Shown: positions 21,547-31,918 of the stretch, piece after piece
Position numbering within the stretch: the stretch's first letter is position 1
Layout: each line of letters starts with the position of its first letter
Source: Hygrophila difformis
Lineage: Eukaryota; Streptophyta; Magnoliopsida; Lamiales; Acanthaceae
DNA length: 64,000 nucleotides
Reading direction: 5' to 3'
Assembly (NCBI GenBank): GCA_030278955.1
Contig: JAOANR010000001.1
Coordinates: 37,211,708-37,275,707, forward strand
Notes under the pieces: generated by a model
Told to the model about the DNA's origin: nothing
The model's database searches: none
Seen by the model: only the letters and a program-made list of their open reading frames with translations
Translations under genes and position numbers: made by a program

Positions 21547-22988
21547 CTGAAAGAAGCAGAAAAAAAAATGGTTTTGGTCAGCACTACGTGCTGAGTAAGT
21601 TAACACATACATGATTATGGGGTTTCAAAGCCTTTAATTAAATTTTTTAGAAAACATGTGCATCACACCCCATAATTTAATTCATTTATCTAATAATAAT
21701 TTAATGGCTTAAATTAAAATACATGGATTTCATAAGATCATAAATATAACTTGCAAGGTAATTAAATAAATTGCCATAAATTTAAAAACACAATTTAATA
21801 CGGATTTAATTTTGGAATTCTCATAAACTTCTCGTTTCATTTCTTTTAGAGTTCACCACTGCTAGGGCTCTTATGTCCGCCAGCCTTACGCCTGGACTCT
21901 TATGTCCACAGATATCATGGTCAATCTTTTAATAGAGTTATTCCGCCCACTAGCCATACGATCAGTGTTTCGCTAGGGCTCTTACGTCAACCTAGACATA
22001 GACTTGGGCTCTTATGTCCCAAGCCGCAGAGAACATTGACAGTATCTAGCTTAAACATAACCCGCAATGTTTTAATCTTCTCGTTTCGTAATCTTATTTC
22101 AAAGAATTTCTACTCGTTTCAACCTTAAAGGTTAATTTCACCGTTTCAACAAGATTTCGAGATTTGACCTTGGTAAACTGCTGTTTACTCCAAAATTTAT
22201 TAAAAATCGGTTTTAAGTTCAAAAGTTCTGAAATTTGACCAGTGACTCGAAAACACAGAGTTGAACAAGTTTCATGTTTTAAGTTTTCCGAACCGAGATA
22301 CGGAAGTAAGTCAAAAACATAGATTCCTATCAGGTTACAAATCTGTCTGAATCTTTACGACAGCAGTCCTAAATTTCGAGATCTACCATAGCAAACCAAC
22401 TCCAAACTTGATGAACTTTTACAGGGAGGTGCTTAAGACATATATCTACAAGTTACATGTTCAACAAAAGATCTAATTCACCCTATATCTATTGTCAAAA
22501 ACGCCAACAATTTCGGGCCAAGAATCTGTCAAGATTTCAAGATCTAAATTTAGAACAGTTCGGTTTGAAGACAAATTCCAATATCAAACCTCAACGAAAA
22601 ATTCCAAAAATTTACGGAGGTGTTCTTAACGTATAGATCTACAACTCTTATGTTCAACGCCAAGCCTAGATCGGTCTTGATCTAAGTTAGAAATCACCAA
22701 CAAGTTCGAACTAAAGTTCTGTCAAGAATTTCAAGATCCAGATTTAATGCAGTTCGATTTTGGGTCGGTTTCAGGTATCAAAATATCACGAAAAATTCAG
22801 AAAACTTTACTAGAAGATAGATATAAATCTTAGGAACGTTTTTCGTGTTTTACATTTTCTGGTTTGAGCAGTTTTAAGGGTCGAGAAAAATCATATACAA
22901 ACGCTGCACCGTTAAAGATTTCGTTTTGACGGATCTTTAAATCTAATGTATTTTAATTTCGCCCAAAACCATGTAAGCATTAACTTAC
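21547..22988 (-). other. Predicted LTR intron of element A
   Basis: Minus-strand donor GATCT|GTAAGTTAATG at 22988 and acceptor CTTTCAG|AGTTG at 21547, 1442 bp apart. Just inside the acceptor lies the perfect hairpin TCAGCAC-GTA-GTGCTGA (21577-21593). Confidence 0.5.
21850..22035 (-). repeat. Tandem hairpin array, CTCTTATGT-loop type
   Basis: Four or five imperfect units share a loop close to CTCTTATGT, with differing arms: CTTGGG-CTCTTATGT-CCCAAG, CTAGG-GCTCTTACGTCAA-CCTAG, CTGG-ACTCTTATGT-CC(A)CAG and a weaker GCTAGG..CCGCCAGC. The position before the LTR acceptor is the same as for the other arrays. Confidence 0.7.
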
Positions 22989-24085
22989 AGATCTATGGTT
23001 GTCTCGGCTCGTCGATTCGAAGACGTGGTTTCCTGTCCACCATTTATCTCCTTGATTCCGTCGGGTTCCTTGCTCTCGATCCGGATCGGGGTGTGGAATG
23101 GAAAAAGGATCGAGTTAGGATTCGTTTTCGAATCAAGAATGGTAAAGAAGGGATCAGATCTTCCCACGATGATAGAAGCCTTCCGACTTTCGTCCAAGGC
23201 AGTCCCTTCTCTACGTTTCGTGCTTCCGACGACTCCGGAATTAGGGTTTTGATTTGTAGGGAGATTTCGTAGGGTTTCTAAAAGTGTTTGGGATTGATTT
23301 AGATGGTTATTTATAGATGTAAGGGACCTAGGGAACGTCCAAGGTCAGCCCTAGGGTGTCTTGAACCGAAAGGAAAACAACCGAAGTCGGAAAATCCGGA
23401 TTCGGGTGAGTAAATCTCGCAACGGATGAATCTGTCCATTGGCGCAGACTTGGCGCGCCGTTTAGGCAAACACCGCGCGGCCACCGCGCGGCCCACGCCT
23501 GGACTTCGGTCCGGGCGGGCCGTGCGATCCGTCCTGCTTTTCCTCCTCTCTTTCGGGTTTCTATCCCTCTATGTTCTCGGATTCCAATTTCCGGGCTATC
23601 TTCGGGTTCCTATTTCGTATTGTCATTTCCTTCGGACCGAATTTATGTTTGTGATGATTTATTTAATTTAATTCCTTTTTAATTAATTAATTACCTTTAA
23701 TTCCATTTCAGATTAAATTTTCATTTCCTTTGCATTTATTTATTTATTGTATTTACTTATTTATTTATTTATTTATGTTACAAAATTCTCGGGTATTACA
23801 GATCGGGCCCGTCAAACAAATTGATCAAGAAATTAGGGCATTTTTGGAGATCGAAGGCCGAGACATGGAAGGAGGAGGGAGAGCTACTTGTGGGAGAGAA
23901 TCAAACCTTCTTCTAGCTTCAATCAAGGTGAGTTTCTTTTCCTTCCTAATTGCATTTTCGGCTTGCCGGAAACAGCCCCATTTTCTTCTTCTTCCTCGCG
24001 ACTTCGGTGACATGTGGAGTTGGGGATGGCGGCGGCGGGAAGGAGGTTTGGGTGGAGAGATGGTGGCGGTCGTGGCATGGTGGAG

Positions 24086-24108
24086 GGCTGGAGGCGGCGC
24101 CTCCAGCC
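24086..24108. repeat. Perfect GC-rich palindrome
   Basis: GGCTGGAGGC-GGC-GCCTCCAGCC: ten paired bases and a three-base loop in a GC-rich stretch. Confidence 0.9.
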
Positions 24109-24894
24109 GGCGGTGGTGCAGCGCGCGCTGGCGATGTGTGGTGCGCAGCAGCTGTCACTGCTGCTGCTGTGGCGCGGCGCCGGCGGTCAGGTGGCAGCGG
24201 TGGTGTCACGGCGGAGGTTGGACAGATTTGGAGTTTGGGCAGTGGTGGTGTTTGTTCTTCTTTTAATTTCTCTGTGTTTGTGTTAATGGATTTCGTTGAG
24301 CTTTTGGTGCAATTTAGTGAATGTAGTTGTTAGCTCATTTAAATGTGTTGGGTATTTGAGTTCGATGTGGTTTTGGTGTTGGATTCCATCTCTGGATTGT
24401 TAATTGTTGGTTGGTTGGTGATTCTTGAAAGTAGTTTTGGTTCAAAAATATTAGAAATGGAAGATTGTTGGCTTTAGCTTAATATTCTTAACTAGTGGTT
24501 ATTATGATATGGATTCATTGAGTTGGTTGTAGAATTGGCGAAATGTCTGTAAAGGTTAAAGAATGGATTCATTGAACTATGTTGAATTGATTTTGGTAAT
24601 TCTTGGAATTGAGGTTATGGTTTGAAGCGAAATTAGAGGTTGTTAATGAAGAGGGGTTTTGAGGTTAAATGTATGAATGAGTAAATCCTTGAATATTGTT
24701 TGGGATTGTTGAGTTGATTAAATTGTGGATTCTTAAAGTAGTATTTTGATTCTTGAATTTGCTTGCCTAAATGTCTCATGGGTGCATTATGACTATATGG
24801 AAATTGAATCACTTATTAAATATAGTTTACTTGCATTTTAATCAAGTGATTAGAATTGGATGTTAAATAAATTCAATCCGGTTACGGTACAACC

Positions 24895-25120
24895 CCTTGG
24901 ATAGTATGCATGTGCATACATCACATATGACATTTCTCCCATCACATAGAATATCCCTCACATCACATATTCATCCATCACTGAAAAAATCTCTCACATC
25001 ACACTCTCACAAAATATTTTCCATCACATGAAACATATCTTCCATCACATGACACATATATCCCATCACATATAAAAAGTATGCATGTGCGGGTGTATAC
25101 ACCAAGTCCACACCCAAATA
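24895..25120. repeat. CATCACAT short-word array with palindromic flanks
   Basis: CATCACAT, usually as (C)CCATCACAT, recurs about every 15-25 bp. The left flank is GTATGCA-TG-TGCATAC, a perfect palindrome. The right flank repeats AGTATGCATGTGC and then has GTGTATACAC. Confidence 0.75.
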
Positions 25121-25604
25121 AATTGGTTCCCAAGTCCTAACGATTGGAGTTGAATATGAAGGTGGTGAATGTAAATATAAACATCTTTGTTTGTTAGAAT
25201 GTGTAGAGGAGATTTATTGGAGTTTATGTAAATGAAGGTTTAATTTTTGAATAGAAAGTGATCTTGAATATTTGTTAACTCTTGCATTGTTGATTTATAA
25301 AGTAGGAATTATTTTGAACGTTTTTATTGAATGGTTTAACTTAGGCTACTTGCTTGGATGTTTTGGTTGTGTTGTGTGATTTGTAGAAAGGAGATTTGAG
25401 GTGGATTGTTGGTGTTGGAAGAAGGAGGAGGTGGGTGTGTTGATACCGTTAAATTATTTTAATTCTTATGATTATATTTTTGTACAAGAACACGTACAAG
25501 TTCGTATTAAAGCCTTGGGGAGATTGAAGATGTTCGAAGAAAGCTTTTGAAGATCGATATAAGGCAAGGGTTAGAATAACACGTTAGATAGGGGTTAGGT
25601 ATGT

Positions 25605-25972
25605 AACACCCCGGATTTGATAACGCAGGCCGGGATGCCACCGCCACACCTTCCCAAGCAAGACGCGAACTATTTCGAGCTCACTTGACAAGATGCTAAG
25701 GCTAAGCTGCATCAATAATTTAAAATATTTAAAATCATTCGAACAATGCCCGAATTTAAATCAGAGTAAAGTCTAACATGCATAATTTAACACCCCGGAT
25801 TTGATAACCCAGGCCGGGATGCCACCGCCACACCTTCCCAAGCAAGACGCGAACCATTTCGAGCTCACTTGAGAAGATGCTAAGGCTAAGTTGCATCAAT
25901 AATTTAAAATATTTAAAATCATTCAAACAATGCCCGAATTTAAATCAGAGTAAAGTCTAACATGCATAATTT
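25605..25972. repeat. 184-bp tandem duplication of the LTR end
   Basis: Two adjacent copies (25605-25788 and 25789-25972) both begin AACACCCCGGATTTGATAAC and end CTAACATGCATAATTT, with a handful of differences. Other LTRs of the family have a single copy. Confidence 0.9.
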
Positions 25973-26114
25973 AAAACAGTACGGAAGCTAAGTAAGGGCC
26001 AAAACACGGCCAAAACATAGGTTTGAAATTCGTAAAAAGAATTTTAAAACAAGTGCGACAAGTCTTCGGAAGTTCCCATCCCATATATAAATGCCGTGCA
26101 CTAATCTTCAACAT

Positions 26115-27563
26115 CTGAAAGAAAAAATAGAGACGATGTATCTATCAGTACAACGGTACTGAGTAAGTTAATATACAACACAATGAATTTCAAAAATTTT
26201 AGACGAGTATTAAAAATAGGAATTTACTTTAAAAGATGGATAATTATTTATGGAGAAATATTTAAATCTTACACCTGCCGAAAGATCTTTTTCAAATTTC
26301 TAAATGAACGAGAACACCCGTCCTTGGGGAATCGAACCTACAAGAACTCAAATACATTCTTTTACCATTGTTTCATTATGATCGGTGACACCGTCCTTTG
26401 GGGAATCGAACCCGCAAGAACTCAACATACATCCTAGAGAATTGAACCCATAGGAGTCAACAATATCATGGGGAATCGAACCCACAGGAAAAAACATAGA
26501 CCTTGGGGAATCGAACCCGCAAGGCAAGTGAAAGCAGTGACCCTATACAGACACACTCCGGAGCCCTAGATAACCCATACGGATACATCTAGGAGTATAG
26601 ACTCTTACAATCACATAATCATAATTGCCGTTTTGGCTACGAGAGGGGGCGGCCCAACGAGCTCCACCTAGTGCACTTACCCTCAAGAAATAATCAAAGC
26701 ATCACACTCGATCATATTTCACAAGGTTTCAAAAACCACATTTTAATTTGACAATTTATTCATGCAATATCCAAAATCAAATTTTTATCAACATCGCAAA
26801 ATAACCATATTTTCAGATTTATGGATTCAAAACGAGAGTAAAATTCGACTCAAGTAATGTCATCAAAGCACAACATGGATTCCACATTTTAAGGCATGAA
26901 ATTTGAAACAAGACCAGTGAACTGTTTTGCATTTGGAAATGTAGCAAATGATTTTTAAAAATTCTGAAAAATTGACAGTGGCTAGATTACATCAAAATGA
27001 ACATTTTTCATAGAAATAGCCATCTCCAAAATCGAACTCCTTATAGACGAAATAAGGCAATTTCATAAAACCCTGATTTGAGGATTTTAAAAGTTTCAGT
27101 GATTTCGACCACAGTTTGAGTAAAAATCCATAACTTTTTCGAGAGAGTTATTAAAATTGTAAAACTTGACGGAGACATTCTAGACACAATATGGAACAAA
27201 AGTCATGAAGATCACAATCAGAAATAACCAACATAGGATGATCTAAAAAGCACAACAAAGCTGAGCTCCATGAAAAACGATTCTGACAGCAACTTGACGC
27301 AGAATACCAGATCGAGTTTAAGGCATCAAATGAACTCCAAAAGTTATTAAATTTTACAGATCTCAACTTTTAAATGTTAGGAACAATTTTAATTGAAGAA
27401 ATTTTCTCAAAAATGTTCGGATCTAAGTCAAAAATGCGATGCAACAGAAACTAGTAGTGAAGAAATCGCGGCAACAGATTTGCATGGTCACGGAGATGGA
27501 CTGATATCTCGATTTCTACTCAACCAAAACTTCTAAAACTCGACGGGTACGATATTAACTTAC
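26115..27563 (-). other. Predicted LTR intron of element D
   Basis: Minus-strand donor CCAAT|GTAAGTTAATA at 27563 and acceptor TTTTTTCTTTCAG|ATGT at 26115, 1449 bp apart. The acceptor-proximal hairpin is CAGTAC-CGTT-GTACTG (26147-26162). Confidence 0.5.
26309..26532 (-). repeat. Tandem hairpin array, GGTTCGATTCC type (element D)
   Basis: Units on the minus strand have the form CTTGCGGG-TTCGATT-CCCCAAGG with changing outer arms (CTTG..CAAG, TCCTGTGGG..CCCCATGA). The invariant core GGGTTCGATTCCC equals a tRNA T-arm or RNA polymerase III B box. No A box or complete tRNA fold is present. Confidence 0.85.
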
Positions 27564-28480
27564 ATTGGATCGGTTTAGAATCGAAATACTCCTTGGTGGT
27601 CTCCCTGAAATCGTCCGGATCAGCCCCAACAATCTTCTCCTCCACCGATTGATCCTATTTTGGAGACGTTGGAAAAATTCCTTAGATCTAGGGCATGAAT
27701 TTCGAATCTAAGACCAATGGAATGGAATGGAATCTTACCTAACCGTAGATGGATGGATTGGGAACTTGAATCCCGTCCAAAGCCCTTGAGATGATGAAGA
27801 ACCACCCACAATTTTCTTACCAACACTCAAATGAAGTCTAATTTTCTGATTAGGGAAAGGGGTGAAGTTTTGGGGGCTGTAAAGTGTTGGAATGGGGAGT
27901 GTTAAGGGTTCCAAATGAAGCATTGATGATCCTAGGAAGTGGTGGGGTGGTTTAACTTCAGTCATAACTCGAAATGACCCTCCAAATCCCACATTCATCC
28001 TCCCTACTTCAATGTGGTTTAATTAATCCACTCAATGTTCATATACCAAACTTTATCCAACTTTGTAGGGAGTTAATACACTCCAAAACTCATCCAAATG
28101 CATCCCAACACATCCCTTAATGTCTGAAGAGTGAATTTGGATCGATTGGAATCGCCAAGCTCGGAATACGAAGCAAAACACGCGTGAAACGCAGGCGGTG
28201 TCGCGCTGGTGGCGCGTTTGCACGCCACGGCCACGCGGCCACCAGCGATCTTTTTTCTCTTTCTTTTTTTTTTAATAAAAATATTATGATTTTTATTCGA
28301 AAAATCATAATGTAGAGATTATCCGGGTCCGATGGGATAATTCGACGAACTTATTCCGAGTCACGATCATCAGAAAATATTTAATTCCGCTCTCTCGGAA
28401 TTATTTTAGTTTTTAATAATTAAATCCAATGTTTTAAATTTCTGGATTTAAATCTCAATGTCGATTTCTCGGGTATTACA

Positions 28481-28676
28481 GTCTACCCTCCTTAGAAATC
28501 AACTTCGTCCTCGAAGTTGGGTTGCACTTGGAAAGCAACACCAATATAGACAAGTAGTTTGCACGCATAGAAATATTGAGGCTCGAAACTTAAATTCTTA
28601 CCTCGACGCGTGACAACTCTCTGCGGGGTGTCACATCCTCTCCCCCTTAGGACTGCAGTTATGTCCCCATAACTGC
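28481..28676 (-). other. Element D 3' spacer with PPT-proximal hairpin
   Basis: Minus strand: GAGGGTAGAC next to the LTR as the purine tract, preceded by AACTTCG-AGGA-CGAAGTT (28501-28518). No coding sequence. Confidence 0.75.
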
Positions 28677-29842
28677 CTATGAGTTTTCTTGCTGGTTGCG
28701 ATTCTTTTGTGGCCTCTGTGCTTGGTGGAACCCTTGTCCTTGATTATTGGGCTGATTTGGCCCAGTCGGGCGATTCTCATTTGGAGAGTTCACCAGATCC
28801 AACCTCTTCTCGATCATCTACTCACGAATATTGCATTCTCTAATCATATGGTCTTCCCTACCACATCTATAACAAATTCCAAGCCTAGGGCACTCGCGCA
28901 CCAGATGGGCTTTATGGCACAGCGGGCATCGTGGAATGGATGTACCACGAGTGTCATTTCTTCTGTTATTCAAACCTCTGTCCGCATTCTCCTTAGGTCC
29001 ATCGAACCTAGCTTGACCTTTGTCCTTCCTCAAATTGTTGTTGTTGCTTCGATTCTTTTTCTCAAATCCTTGCGAGCCCTTGCTCGACTCACCATTGTTC
29101 TTACGCTTTAATTGCTGGACATGAGCGATTGCTACAGCTCGGTCATACAATGTCTGTAGTGTAGTGTATTGCCCTCCAACTAGTCTTTCCCGGATTCTTA
29201 GGTTTAGCCCCATCTCGAACTTCTGGGCTTTGTCGGAGTCAGTTGGCACAAGTCTCGGAGCAAAGCGAACTAGCTCCTTGAATTTCGCGTAGTATTCTTG
29301 CACCGTTTTTCCTCCTTGTCTTAAGTTAATAAATTCTTTATACTTTGCAGCTTTAGTGCTCAGTGGATAAAACCTCTCTCTCAACGCTTCCTCAAATTCT
29401 TCCCATGTATAAACCTTCTCATCCTCGGCCAAAGGAGATGTTGCCACCACTCGTCCGCCTCTCCATCCAGATAATAGGTCGCCACTCGAACCTTCTCGTT
29501 CTCGGGGCATTTGACGGCAGTAAGAAGCTTGTCAAAAGTTCGGATCCAATTCTTCAACTTGGTCGGGTCCTCTTTGCCGTCATAATGAGGTGGTTTATAG
29601 GGGTTCACCAATGCTAGGTAGTTGACTGGGGCTACCGGTGGTGGTACACCCGCTTGTGAACATTGCACCTCGGCATTTCCTAGCGCTACAAGAACTTCCT
29701 CAATATTCCTTAGACGTTCATCCATATTGTTAGGAACAGGAGGCACTCGCCCTCCTACGTTTTGAGGAATGTCATTGTCGTTAGGTGCGTTAGCATCACC
29801 GCTGTTTGGGACTACCCTCCTTGGCCTTCCCCTAGGTGCCAT
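28677..29842 (-). pseudogene. Gypsy gag (element D)
   Basis: Starts MAPRGRPRRVVPN at 29842. Landmarks are NYLALVNPYKPPHYDGKEDPTK, WIRTFDKLLTAVKCP, DGEADEWWQ, LRERFYPLSTKAAKY, QEYYAKFKELVRFAPRLV and two zinc knuckles (CPLCHKAHLVREC and CYRCGREDHMIREC). A frameshift near 29430 separates the first 150 residues. A TAG stop at about 28817 replaces the GAG found in B. Beyond the stop the frame continues to its natural end at 28677. Closest relative in the window is the open gag of B. Confidence 0.9.
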
Positions 29843-31248
29843 TTTCTGTTATCCAAGTATGCGAAGTTGAGTTTCTAGTCTAAGGCACGTTAGTAGTCAT
29901 AAAAGATGGTTACCTGCTTAGGGACGTGAGAGAGGAAAAAAAGATGGATCACGTCATAAAAGAGGAGACTCACGACATAATCTAATTCCCCCAATTTCAA
30001 TATCTTCCTAATGTAACAAATGATTTGTACGGTCTCGGGACCTTAGTGATAATTTACCGAATTTAAATTCTAAAATTTATCACGTAAGTAACACATATGT
30101 TAAATGAAACCAATCCAATGCACCATACCAATCCAATAATCGTATTGTAATACCCGAGAAATCGACATTGAAAAATTAAATCCAAAAAATTAAAGAATTG
30201 GATTTAATTATCAAAACCGAAATAATTCCGAGAGAGCGGAATTAAATATGCTCGGACGATCGCGACTCTGAATAAGTTCATCGGATTATCCCAACGAACC
30301 CGGATAATTTCTATATTATGATTTTTGGAATAAAAATCATAACTTATATATTAAAAAAAAAAAAAAGGAACGCCGCGCGGCGGCGGCGCGTGAACGCGTG
30401 GACCCCGCGTCGGCGGCGGCAGGCGGCGATTCCTTGCATGTACGCAGTTTTCGACCCAATTTTCGAGATTCTTCAATTCCAATCGACTTGCATTCATTCC
30501 TCAGATCATTAGGGATGTATTTGAACTCTTTTGGATAGATTTTGAGTGTATTAAACATCCACAAAATTGAAATGAGAGGGATACATGAACAAACTAGCAA
30601 TTCATTGAACCATGTTGGGAAGTGGGGTGAATGGGGAGTAAAGGGGGGCTCCAAATTCGAATATTGACTGTCATAATACTCCCTACACTTCCAAGGTCAT
30701 TAAGGTTCTTTTTGGAACTCTAAACTCTCCATAAACAAGCCTTAAACAGCCCCAAAACCAACCCTCAGCTGTATTTAGATGTTCTTTTTGGAGTCCGACT
30801 TTGAATAAACCTATTTCTAAAGAAAATGCTTATTTAGATGTTTCCTAGCACCTGTAAAATTTCCAGAATTTTTGAAAATGTTTTATTATGTTTCCAGACG
30901 TGATTTTTGAAACTGCCATACAGCTATTTTTGTCAGTAAATCTTACCTTGTGTATTTTGATGATCTACGAGTCAAATGACACTCATTTTTGAAAATGAAT
31001 GAATTCTGGAAACATGTGATATTGTAAAATGTAAAAATGTGGATTTTGAAACTTTGTGAAATATGATCGAGTGGGATGCTTTGATTATTTTCTTGAGGGT
31101 AAGTGCACTTGGCGTGAGCTTGTTGGGCAGCCCCCTCTCGTAGCCAAAACGGCAAATATGATTATGTGATTGTAAGAGTCTATACTCCTAGATGTATCCG
31201 TATGGGTTATCTAGGGCTCCGGAGTGTGTCTGTAGGTCCGCTGCTTTC

Positions 31249-31460
31249 ACTTGCCTTGTGGGTTCGATTCCCCAAGGTGTATGTTTTTCCTGCGGGTTCG
31301 ATTCCCAGGATATTGTTGACCCCTGTGGGTTCGATTCCCTAGGATGTATATTGAGTTCTTGCGGGTTCGATTCCCCAAGGACGGGTGTCCTCGATCATAT
31401 GGAAACAATAGTAAAAGAATGTGTTTGAGCTCTTGCGGGTTTGATTCCTCAAGGATGGTT
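31249..31460 (+). repeat. Tandem hairpin array, GGTTCGATTCC type (element B 5' LTR)
   Basis: Five units with core GGGTTCGATTCC(C) and changing, matched arms: CCTTG..CAAGG, TCCT..AGGA, CCT..AGG, CTTG..CAAG and TCTTG..CAAGGA. The array follows CTCCGGAGTGTGTCTGT, as in N1. The 3' LTR keeps only three units. Confidence 0.88.
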
Positions 31461-31918
31461 GTTCTCGATAAAAAAAAAATAAAAATAAAAAATGAATAAT
31501 GATATATTATTCGTATGGCAAAGTGCAAGAATCTTCGGGAATTATTTTTACTCGACCTTCTTTTTTAAATTACAATTTCTAACTTTTAAATCTCTCTTCT
31601 AAAAACTTTAAAATTTGTTATGCTATATATTTACTTACTCAGTACAGTTGTACTGATAAAATCCGTTGTCTCCTTTTTTTTAGATGTTGAAGATTAGCGC
31701 ATGACATTTACATTTGGGATGGGAATTTTCCGAAGACTTGTCGCACTTGTTTTTAAATTATTTTACGAATTCCGAACTTATGTTTTGGCCGTGTTTGGCC
31801 CTATTTAGCTTCCGCACTGTTTTAAATTATGCATGGTAGACTTTACTCTGATTTTAACTTCCGGCATTTATTGAATGGTTTTAAATTATTTTTAAGTATT
31901 GGTACAACTTAGCCTTAG

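Larger units (their letters stand above)
584..23800 (-). mobile_element. Element A: gag-bearing Gypsy LTR retrotransposon, heavily nested, left end off-window
   Basis: Read on the minus strand the parts are: 5' LTR (23800 back to 12264, interrupted by a Copia element), primer-binding site, an 870-bp leader, then gag (11389-10927 continuing at 1114-584). The downstream part and the 3' LTR are not in the window. No reverse transcriptase or integrase of its own is visible. The insertions inside A are therefore younger than A: the LTR at 1-583, element N1, the Helitron in N1, and the Copia element. Confidence 0.8.
12264..23800 (-). repeat. Element A 5' LTR, split by the Copia insertion
   Basis: The LTR consists of 12264-12384 plus 21322-23800, about 2.6 kb. 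Its plus-strand ends are TGTAATACCCCG and CTCGGGTATTACA. The two parts join at the AAAAC target duplication, and the junction matches the uninterrupted LTR of element C at 32030-32045. It contains, in minus orientation, a GC-rich segment (near 23450-23520), a donor at 22988, a hairpin array, and an acceptor at 21547. Confidence 0.85.
23801..25601 (+). other. Unassigned LTR-like stretch between elements A and D
   Basis: No protein-coding homology recognised. 23880-24260 is GC-rich with ATG-initiated frames on both strands that look like chance. A good donor (TCAAG|GTGAGT) is at 23928. A perfect 10-bp palindrome is at 24086-24108. An array of CCATCACAT-like words fills 24918-25075. This mix (GC-rich leader, donor, AT-rich region with an array) resembles the neighbouring LTRs, so it may be part of another, older LTR. 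That is inference. Confidence 0.4.
25602..28480 (-). repeat. Element D 3' LTR
   Basis: Plus-strand ends TGTAACACCCCGGATTTG and CTCGGGTATTACA. It holds a 184-bp terminal duplication, a T-arm-like hairpin array, a predicted intron and a GC-rich block (28170-28250), with the same plan as B and C. Confidence 0.88.
25602..30145 (-). mobile_element. Element D: gag-bearing Gypsy element, 5' truncated
   Basis: Read on the minus strand: a short piece of leader, gag with disabling changes, spacer, purine tract, then a 2.9-kb 3' LTR (28480 back to 25602). The leader matches that of B for about 60 bp and then diverges near 29905. No primer site or 5' LTR is found on the far side of element B. No pol region is visible. 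Confidence 0.8.

Noticed and set aside
23730..24333. Overlapping frames in the GC-rich stretch as a gene
   Set aside because: Frames are open on both strands because of base composition, with Gly/Ala/Ser/Cys-rich low-complexity products and no motif.
31249..31460. Repeated GGTTCGATTCC as a cluster of tRNA genes
   Set aside because: Only the T-arm-like part repeats. No A box, acceptor stem or anticodon arm occurs at tRNA spacing.
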